A stretch of 34,120 bases of DNA, taken from contig CAKVOK010000040.1 in NCBI GenBank assembly GCA_934792465.1, forward strand, positions 1-34,120, given 5' to 3'. A program made the translations under genes and the position numbers. The DNA comes from an uncultured Clostridia bacterium (GTDB lineage Bacteria; Bacillota; Clostridia; RUG12999). The notes under the pieces are model-generated. The model did no database searches. It saw only the letters and a list, made by a program, of their open reading frames with translations, and was not told where the DNA came from. Below, piece by piece: positions 18,868 to 25,389 of the stretch (the first letter of the stretch is position 1; every line of letters begins with the position of its first letter).

Positions 18868-21510
18868 TTATTTTATCACAAGACACAGCGGATTCATCGT
18901 TTCAAAATCGCTCCATGCCATACCTCTTATTACGTCGCCGCTCTTAATTTCCGTATCTCTTCCCAAGCTTACGCCGTATACGCCTTTTCCGACTGCGATT
19001 GTTTCATGGCTGTATCTCATGCCTTTTAATTCACCGGAAGCGGTATATACACCTATAATCAGCGTAACCGTTTCTTCTGTATCGGCGATATTTTCTATAA
19101 TGAAATTCGCCGATATTTCAGCTTTGCCCACGGCGTCCGATATGCTATCTATAACATTGTTTTCGCTGTCCGCAAAATTATCAAAATATACTGTGACGGT
19201 TTCTTTCGGCTTTATCTCCGCTGTCGGTTCGCTTCGCACTTCATCTCCCATGCTGCCGTCACTTGCTCTCGGAACAACTCCGAAAACAATTTGCTTGCCT
19301 GCGTCCGACGTTCTGACTATATATGTGTTCTGCGTTTCATTCGGAATAAGTTCAAGTGTATCGCCTGTTTTCACATACCATTTATATATGGTATCTTTTT
19401 CCGTAACGCTTTCATCGTTATTAAAATAAGTATAAGTACCCTGCAATTTCTGACCGACCGCGGCTTTTCCTATGATTGCCACATTTTCCGCACCGAATTC
19501 CTCTCGCGAAGAATATATTCCGTTCAGCTCGTCCGACGTATATATATTGCTTAACTCACTGCGGCTGTAAACACGGCGCAGCATTTCCGTTACCTTTGAA
19601 CCGCTGTTTGAAAGGTCGATTCTTTCATTTATAAAGAAATCTCTGTCAAGGTAGAAGCAAGGTCTTGCAACTCCGTTTCCGAGGTTTACCGGTGCTGCGC
19701 CGAGGTTTCCGGCACTCGCATTGCACCAGAATGTTTTCCATTCGTCCGACGCACTTCTGAGCCACCATGCAGCTCCGTCTATTCCGTATCCGAATTTTTT
19801 GTAATACTTATTAAATTCGGTATACGAAAGCACTGCCAGTTTTGCCTTTGTGACATACGTATTCGGTATATTCTTTTTCTGCGCCGAAGCTTCCGTCTGC
19901 CATTCATGCTCGACAAGATGATTTTTAATACCCTCATCAAGCTGCTTTACGCCCTCACCGTTCAACACGGTTGTATTCAGATAATATCCAAGTCCTGCGC
20001 TTATCGAAGTTGAAAAATGCAAATCCGTACCTGTTGTAAGATACGCCTTTGCGCCGTAGCTTGACGCCGCAAGCACAAAGCTTTCGCCGTTTTCTTCCGT
20101 ATCCAGAAGCGAGAACTTTTCGCCGTTTGAATCAAGAGTAAATATGTATTCCGACGGGTTTGACGAGGTTTGGTCGCTTATCTTTGTCTGTGCCGCAGCC
20201 GAAGCCGGAGCTTCCTCCACAAGCACCGGTGCCGCAAGCTGGGTGTTACTCGTTCCCATAGGCGTTACGGACACCTTTACATACTTTCCGGCGCATATAT
20301 CCGTCAGAACATACGTACTGCCTATTGCATTCGTTATTTCGGTATAATCGCCGTAATATGAATCCGATACATACCATTGGTATACGCAGTGTACGCTTTC
20401 TCCTCCTACGGAGTCGTATGATGCACGAAGCGTATATCCCGGTTTCGGCGTACCGCTTATACAAACGTTCTCAATTCTTTCTCCGCCGCCCTCGGCAAAT
20501 CCTATGTTGTTCAGTTCGTCCTCGTCATATATTGCTCCGAGTTCCGATTTTTCGTAATTCTGTGCCAGCATTGTTTTAACGGCTATACCCGTATTGTTTA
20601 AATCAAGCTTCTGTTCGGTGAAGAAATCTCTGTCCAGATAGAAACAAGGTCTTGCCACGCTCTTTACTCCGTTCACACCGTTTGCCGGTGCTGCGCCGAG
20701 GTTTCCGGCACTCGCTCCGCACCAAAACGCTTTCCACTCGTCCGACACGCTTCTGAGCCACCATGCATTTCCGTCTATTCCGTATCCGAATTTACTGTAA
20801 TACTTATTAAACTCGGTATAAGAAAGGACAGCGAGCTTCGCCTTTGTAACATACGTATTCGGTATATTTCTTTTCTGCGCCGAAGCTTCCGTCTGCCATT
20901 CATGCTCGACAAGATGATTTTTAATACCATCATCAAGCTGTTTTTCACCCTCGCCGTTCAGTACGGTTGTATTCAGATAATATCCCAATCCCGTGCTTAT
21001 CGAAGTCGAAAAATGCAAATCCGTACCCGTTGTAAGATACGCCTTTGCGCCGTAGCCCGATGTTGCAAGCACAAAGCTTTCACCGTTTTTTTCAGTATCA
21101 AGCAGTGAAAATTTTTCGCCGTTTGAATTAAGAGTAAATATATACTCCTCCGGATTTTCCGAGGTCTGGACGCTTATTTTGCCCTGCGCTACAGCCGGTG
21201 ACGGAGCTTCCGCCACGGATATGGGGTCGCTTTCTTTTCCGTCCGCATTTACCTTAATAAATTTCCCGCCGCAGCTGTCAAGCAGCAGATAGCTCGAATT
21301 TACCGCACCCGTAATCGCAGTATATTCGCCGTCCATACTTTCTGATATGTACCATTGATATGCCGCAGCTCCGCTGTCTGCCGTCAGTGTAAAACCGGGT
21401 TTTGCCGTGCCCGATACGTTGACCTGTGCTTCGGCACAAACTCCCGTATACAGCATAGCCGTCATTGCGGCGGCAAGAACCAGTGATACAATTTTCCCAT
21501 GTTTTTTCAT
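18868..21510 (-). CDS. exported repeat protein with Ig-like and duplicated DUF6273-like domains
   Basis: An 880-residue secreted protein with a signal peptide at 1-27. The order is Ig-like (about 30-100), DUF6273-like (about 110-320), Ig-like (about 345-430), DUF6273-like (about 440-650), Ig-like (about 680-765) and a C-terminal beta domain. The DUF6273-like modules have W-W-L-R-S and A-R-P-C-F-Y-L-D-R-D-F-F, a form related to surface lectin-like folds of gut Clostridia. The Ig-like modules have the G-x-x-x-P-G-x-T-L and Y-Q-W-Y-x-S pattern. The two halves are very similar in DNA as well, so the duplication is recent or kept alike. The ATG at 21510 follows AAGGAAGG. It leads the surface operon; binding of glycan or a partner protein is an inference. 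Confidence 0.85.
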   Translation of the reverse strand: MKKHGKIVSLVLAAAMTAMLYTGVCAEAQVNVSGTAKPGFTLTADSGAAAYQWYISESMDGEYTAITGAVNSSYLLLDSCGGKFIKVNADGKESDPISVAEAPSPAVAQGKISVQTSENPEEYIFTLNSNGEKFSLLDTEKNGESFVLATSGYGAKAYLTTGTDLHFSTSISTGLGYYLNTTVLNGEGEKQLDDGIKNHLVEHEWQTEASAQKRNIPNTYVTKAKLAVLSYTEFNKYYSKFGYGIDGNAWWLRSVSDEWKAFWCGASAGNLGAAPANGVNGVKSVARPCFYLDRDFFTEQKLDLNNTGIAVKTMLAQNYEKSELGAIYDEDELNNIGFAEGGGERIENVCISGTPKPGYTLRASYDSVGGESVHCVYQWYVSDSYYGDYTEITNAIGSTYVLTDICAGKYVKVSVTPMGTSNTQLAAPVLVEEAPASAAAQTKISDQTSSNPSEYIFTLDSNGEKFSLLDTEENGESFVLAASSYGAKAYLTTGTDLHFSTSISAGLGYYLNTTVLNGEGVKQLDEGIKNHLVEHEWQTEASAQKKNIPNTYVTKAKLAVLSYTEFNKYYKKFGYGIDGAAWWLRSASDEWKTFWCNASAGNLGAAPVNLGNGVARPCFYLDRDFFINERIDLSNSGSKVTEMLRRVYSRSELSNIYTSDELNGIYSSREEFGAENVAIIGKAAVGQKLQGTYTYFNNDESVTEKDTIYKWYVKTGDTLELIPNETQNTYIVRTSDAGKQIVFGVVPRASDGSMGDEVRSEPTAEIKPKETVTVYFDNFADSENNVIDSISDAVGKAEISANFIIENIADTEETVTLIIGVYTASGELKGMRYSHETIAVGKGVYGVSLGRDTEIKSGDVIRGMAWSDFETMNPLCLVIK
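19600..20200 (-). repeat. internal duplication, second copy (within the DUF6273-like gene)
   Basis: This tract matches 20590-21190 at high identity over about 0.6 kb, displaced by about 0.99 kb, and encodes the second DUF6273-like module. Long runs are unchanged in both copies, for example the segment for H-E-W-Q-T-E-A-S-A-Q-K. Borders are approximate. Confidence 0.85.
20590..21190 (-). repeat. internal duplication, first copy (within the DUF6273-like gene)
   Basis: This is the N-terminal partner of the tract at 19600-20200. It encodes the first DUF6273-like module and differs mainly by point changes and a few extra codons near the G-N-G-V segment. Borders are approximate. Confidence 0.85.
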
Positions 21511-21546
21511 GATTACCTTCCTTTCTTTTTCGCAAAATATACTAAT

Positions 21547-21574
21547 ATTATATAATAAACTTCCGTTGTGTTAA
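21547..21574 (-). promoter_or_regulatory. promoter of the surface-protein operon
   Basis: On the minus strand TTAACA (21569-21574) and a perfect TATAAT (21547-21552) lie 16 bases apart, followed by the AAGGAAGG ribosome site and the ATG at 21510. The 104-base gap that holds it has no hairpin terminator for the upstream unit, so some read-through from the GRE genes is possible. Confidence 0.7.
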
Positions 21575-21614
21575 ATATTATAATATTAAGTTTTATGTAA
21601 AAATTTCAAGAACT

Positions 21615-22340
21615 TTATTCCGTAATTTTCTTCATTCTTTCGCAGTCTGCCGCTATGGAATCAAACGGATTCAGATTGAACTTTTCCTGTTCGACCACTA
21701 TCCACACAAGCCTTGGCAATTGTTTTACAATTGTCTTAAAATCAATACAGCCGCAGCCGACGTCCGCTTCCTCCCCGTTCTCATGCATATCCTTTGCGTG
21801 CAGTATCAGCGACCTGTCCGCATATTTTTTCGTAATTGTAATGGGATTCTCACCGCCTTTTTTAATCCAATATGTATCAAACTCTGCCGTCAGCTGCTCT
21901 TTCGGCATTTTCTCATACAATATATCGAGAATATATTCGTTGCCGATACGTTTAAAATCTCTGTGATGATTATGATAACCGAATATTATTCCGTATTGTT
22001 TGAATTTTTCGCTTGCTCTTTCAAATACACGAACAGCCTTTTCTATTTTCTCCATGTCCGACAAATCCGCTCCCGGGCATACTGCGCTGCATACACCCAA
22101 ATCCCTGCAATATTCCACTGCTTCGTCAAGGCGATTTTCAAGTCGTTCAAAGCTGATATGCGCTCCCATAGGTTCAAGTCCCACTTCAAACAATTTTTGT
22201 TTCAGTGCCGCTGCCGTCACGTTGTATTCTCCTGCCAGCTCTATGCCGTCATATCCCGCCTTTTGAACCGCCTCCAACGCTCCGAACAAATCCTTTTCAA
22301 CATATTCTCTTATAGAATACAGCTGCAATGCTACTTTCAT
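21615..22340 (-). CDS. sugar phosphate isomerase/epimerase, xylose-isomerase-like TIM barrel
   Basis: A 241-residue cytoplasmic protein of the AP-endonuclease-2/IolE/xylose isomerase-like TIM-barrel group. The N-terminus L-Q-L-Y-S-I-R is typical, as are A-G-Y-D-G-I-E-L near residue 30, the Y-H-N-H-H segment near 120, E-F-D-T-Y-W near 155 and H-A-K-D-M near 180, which together supply metal ligands and barrel strands. Members isomerise or epimerise sugars or keto-sugars, but specificity varies widely. At 241 residues it is slightly shorter than many members. A GAGGAGG site precedes the ATG. It lies 13 bases after the activase gene, so it probably acts before or after the GRE in the same pathway. 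Confidence 0.87.
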   Translation of the reverse strand: MKVALQLYSIREYVEKDLFGALEAVQKAGYDGIELAGEYNVTAAALKQKLFEVGLEPMGAHISFERLENRLDEAVEYCRDLGVCSAVCPGADLSDMEKIEKAVRVFERASEKFKQYGIIFGYHNHHRDFKRIGNEYILDILYEKMPKEQLTAEFDTYWIKKGGENPITITKKYADRSLILHAKDMHENGEEADVGCGCIDFKTIVKQLPRLVWIVVEQEKFNLNPFDSIAADCERMKKITE

Positions 22341-22353
22341 TTTGGTTTCCTCC

Positions 22354-23232
22354 TCATATTACGTTTAAATTATATCTTTTTAAAATTTCTTCCGCCGCTT
22401 GTATTTCTTCTTTTGACGGCAGACACGCCGGCAGTTCCGCCGCTCTCCCCAGTGCGGAATATTTCGACTGCGACAAATTATGATACGGCAGCAATCTTAC
22501 TCCCGTTATACCTTTAATCCCGGACAAAAACTCGGCTATCAGCTCCGTTTCGTCCGAATTATACCCCGGCACATACGGAATACGTATCTCCGTTTCGGCG
22601 CCGTTTTCTCCAAGTCTTATTAAGTTTTGTTTAATCAAAGTGTTGGATACGCCCGTGCACTTTATGTGTGTTTCCTCGTTAAACGCTTTCATATCATACA
22701 AAAACGTATCCGTATACATCATTATGCGTTCAAGCACTTCCCATTTTACGAATCCGCACGTATCAACCGCAGTATTGATGCCGTTTTTCTTCAAACCTTT
22801 AAGCACTTCTTCCGCAAACCTCGGCTGTGCAAGACATTCGCCGCCGGACAGCGTAACTCCACCGTCCGATTCCTCGTAAAACACTTTGTCTTCCGACATA
22901 ATTTTCACCAATTCCGTATCATCGATTTTTCTGCCGTATATCTTTATTGCGTCGTTTTCGCAGCCTGCCGCACATTTACCGCAGCAATCGCACCTTGATT
23001 TATCAATTGTGTGCATATTCCCGTCAAATCTATGAACACTGCATATCTTTGCACATCTGCCGCAACGCATACATTTTTCCTCGAAATACGCTATCTCCTT
23101 TTCAGAGCTCATTCCCTCCGGATTGTGACACCATACGCATTTCAGCGGGCACCCCTTAAAAAATACAGTTGTCCGTATTCCTCTGCCGTCATGCACTGCC
23201 ATTCTTTTTATATCCGTTATCAACCCATACAT
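22354..23232 (-). CDS. glycyl radical enzyme activase (radical SAM)
   Basis: A 292-residue radical SAM enzyme that installs the glycyl radical on its partner. The SAM-cluster motif C-x3-C-x2-C is at Cys28, Cys32 and Cys35 (G-C-P-L-K-C-V-W-C-H-N-P-E-G). An inserted ferredoxin-like region has two further four-cysteine sets, at 54/57/60/64 and 81/84/87/91. This two-cluster insert is the form found in activases of eliminating GREs and is absent from PflA. The G-G-E motif (S-G-G-E-C-L) near 134-138 is present. The gene follows the GRE gene by 12 bases, so the pair is clear. Oxygen-sensitive clusters imply an anaerobic host. Confidence 0.93.
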   Translation of the reverse strand: MYGLITDIKRMAVHDGRGIRTTVFFKGCPLKCVWCHNPEGMSSEKEIAYFEEKCMRCGRCAKICSVHRFDGNMHTIDKSRCDCCGKCAAGCENDAIKIYGRKIDDTELVKIMSEDKVFYEESDGGVTLSGGECLAQPRFAEEVLKGLKKNGINTAVDTCGFVKWEVLERIMMYTDTFLYDMKAFNEETHIKCTGVSNTLIKQNLIRLGENGAETEIRIPYVPGYNSDETELIAEFLSGIKGITGVRLLPYHNLSQSKYSALGRAAELPACLPSKEEIQAAEEILKRYNLNVI

Positions 23233-23244
23233 TTAAATTCACCC

Positions 23245-25383
23245 TTATGCCAAGCTTTCGCTTATCTTGATAAACTCGTCCTGCTCGCTTTTCGACAGCT
23301 CCACAAAATGCACATTCCAGCCGCACAGCCGAATTTGCAAATTCTTATACTGTTCCGGGTTCTTCTGTGCTTTTTTCAGCGTTTCCGTATCCAATACATT
23401 GATTTGCAGTGCCATTCCGCCCATTCGCATATATGCCTTTACCAATCCGCATAATGCTTCCAATCCATCTTTGCCGCTTACCGCCGTAGGATGCAGCGAT
23501 ATATCAAGCACAATTCCGTCCGGAATATCCTGCTGATTAACGCTTGCGGCCGAATGCATAAGTGCCGTAACTCCGCCTTTATCCATGCCCACAGACGCAC
23601 ACATATTTTTCGACAACGGAGTCGATTTTCTTCTGCCGTCCGCTCCGGCAGCCGTAAATTTTCCGAACGTCATTCTCCAATCAATGGAAAATACGCCGAA
23701 TCTGAATACACCGCCTCTGCCGTTCTTCCGATTATTTACAAGTTTTGCGCAATATCCGCATATATCACTTGCCAACTCATCCGTTTCAGCATTGTTATTG
23801 CCGTATTTCGGGAAGCATTTTATACATTCCGTGCGCAAATCCTCGTATCCGTTCCAATCAACCCGTAAAATATTTCCGAGCTCCTCCGCACTGTATCTTT
23901 TTTCTTCAAAGACAAGTTTTTTTATGACGATAAGCGAATCAACGGCATTCGCAATTCCCATTATAACAATCGAAGAATTATTATATTTCGCTCCCCCTGC
24001 ATAAACGTCCCTGCCGTTTAAAACGCAATCGTCCATTGTTGCGGAAAAAAGAGGCGACGGATTTATATCCATATAATATTTCTCATATTCCGATATTTTT
24101 TCTGCCGAGCGTTCTATAAATTCTTTCAGATACAGCTTTACAGTATTATAATAATCTTCAAACGTTTCCGCCTTTTGCGTATATCCTATTCTTTTTCCGT
24201 TCAGCAAATCTACGCCTCCCGTCAGTGCATATTCCACGGCTTTCGGTACATTTACAATCCCGTTGCAGGTGCACGGCACTTCCTTTCCGCACACTGCCGG
24301 TTCATAACACCCGATTACAAGGTAGTTTCTTGCTTCCCGTTCCTCCTGCCCTATATTCATAAGCGCTTTGATTACTACATCGTCATTCATGAAAACAAAA
24401 CTGTTTTTTCCGTCACGTATAGACTCAAGCACCGTCTTTATCAGTTTTTCCGATGTATTTTTATTATACCTGATATGCAGCTTCGGGTCGTGAATATCCA
24501 ACTTTATATATTCATCAAGTATCATATACGTAAGCTCGTTTGTAACTTCGTTTCCGTCCTCGTCAAGTCCGCCCAGGGCAAACGGTATATTTGCATAATC
24601 GCCCACGGCATTGAATTTCAGCAAAAAATGCCTTATCAATTCTCGTGCCTGTTCTTCTCCGCAGCCGCCGTTTTCTTTATCCCTCTTATAAAACGGATAT
24701 AAAATCTTATCTATTCGCCCGATTGAACGCAGGTTTTCAGCTTCAATCCTATGATGTACGCTGTAATAAATAAAAATAGTTTGCATAGCTTCCCAAAGCG
24801 TATCCGGCTGCTTTTTTGTAAGCTTCATCATTGATTCCGATACAATCCGCATTATCGGCGAGTCGCAGCGTTTCGCCTCATCGGCAAGCCTGCGCATATA
24901 CGCAAGCACGGCATTCAGCACTTTCAGTCCGCAGTACTTAAACTCCGACGATTCGCATTTTTCCATTCTTTCCTTTAATCCGAATATGCCCAAATTGACT
25001 ACGTTTTCCCAGTCCGGCGCAGTATGCCCGAAATCCGCAGAAGCCGTATATGCATACGATTCTTCCGCATTTTTATTTTTTGATATTATCTCACCCATGC
25101 AGTTTTCTTCGATGCTGTGCTGCCATCTTCCTCTGATTTTTCTCATTATTTCGCCGTGATTTATCTTATCGACAAACCATTCGCAGTCAATAACGTTAAT
25201 CTGCGCTTTCGTCAGAATAAGCTCCATTATTGCCGACTTTATTTTTGCTTTGCTTTCTCCGCACATCTTCCGTTCAAGTAATTCGCATTCCTGCTCCAGC
25301 TCTTCGCAGCTTATTCCGCTCTCCGTATTCCATTTCGTATTAATATACTGCTCCGATATTTTTTGCCGCATTTCTTTATTCAT
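23245..25383 (-). CDS. glycyl radical enzyme of unassigned function
   Basis: A 712-residue member of the PFL/GRE superfamily. Cys359 and Glu361 lie in G-C-Y-E-P, the place of the thiyl cysteine and general-base glutamate of GRE dehydratases and lyases. The glycyl site is Gly688 in R-L-C-G-W-N-V, 24 residues from the C-terminus, with Trp where Tyr is usual. The Cys-Cys pair of pyruvate formate-lyase is absent. Three more cysteines (365, 371, 373) crowd the active-site loop, which is unusual. At 712 residues it is shorter than most characterised GREs (about 760-850). The ATG has GGAGG upstream and lies six bases after the GH106-like gene. Its neighbours are sugar enzymes, so a C-O cleavage on a sugar, sugar acid or polyol derivative is the most reasonable guess. 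Automatic naming as pyruvate formate-lyase would be wrong. Confidence 0.92.
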   Translation of the reverse strand: MNKEMRQKISEQYINTKWNTESGISCEELEQECELLERKMCGESKAKIKSAIMELILTKAQINVIDCEWFVDKINHGEIMRKIRGRWQHSIEENCMGEIISKNKNAEESYAYTASADFGHTAPDWENVVNLGIFGLKERMEKCESSEFKYCGLKVLNAVLAYMRRLADEAKRCDSPIMRIVSESMMKLTKKQPDTLWEAMQTIFIYYSVHHRIEAENLRSIGRIDKILYPFYKRDKENGGCGEEQARELIRHFLLKFNAVGDYANIPFALGGLDEDGNEVTNELTYMILDEYIKLDIHDPKLHIRYNKNTSEKLIKTVLESIRDGKNSFVFMNDDVVIKALMNIGQEEREARNYLVIGCYEPAVCGKEVPCTCNGIVNVPKAVEYALTGGVDLLNGKRIGYTQKAETFEDYYNTVKLYLKEFIERSAEKISEYEKYYMDINPSPLFSATMDDCVLNGRDVYAGGAKYNNSSIVIMGIANAVDSLIVIKKLVFEEKRYSAEELGNILRVDWNGYEDLRTECIKCFPKYGNNNAETDELASDICGYCAKLVNNRKNGRGGVFRFGVFSIDWRMTFGKFTAAGADGRRKSTPLSKNMCASVGMDKGGVTALMHSAASVNQQDIPDGIVLDISLHPTAVSGKDGLEALCGLVKAYMRMGGMALQINVLDTETLKKAQKNPEQYKNLQIRLCGWNVHFVELSKSEQDEFIKISESLA

Positions 25384-25389
25384 AATGAG

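Noticed and set aside
19600..21190. Repeats as a CRISPR array or phage tail-fibre repeats
   Set aside because: There are only two long coding copies in one signal-peptide protein, with no short spaced repeats and no phage genes.
21720..22517. 265-codon plus-strand ORF
   Set aside because: Antisense across the TIM-barrel isomerase and activase genes, crossing their boundary; composition is that of an antisense shadow.
23245..25383. Reading the glycyl radical enzyme as pyruvate formate-lyase
   Set aside because: PFL has two adjacent active-site cysteines; here a single Cys is followed by Tyr and the Glu of the eliminating GREs. The activase also has the two-cluster insert that PflA lacks.
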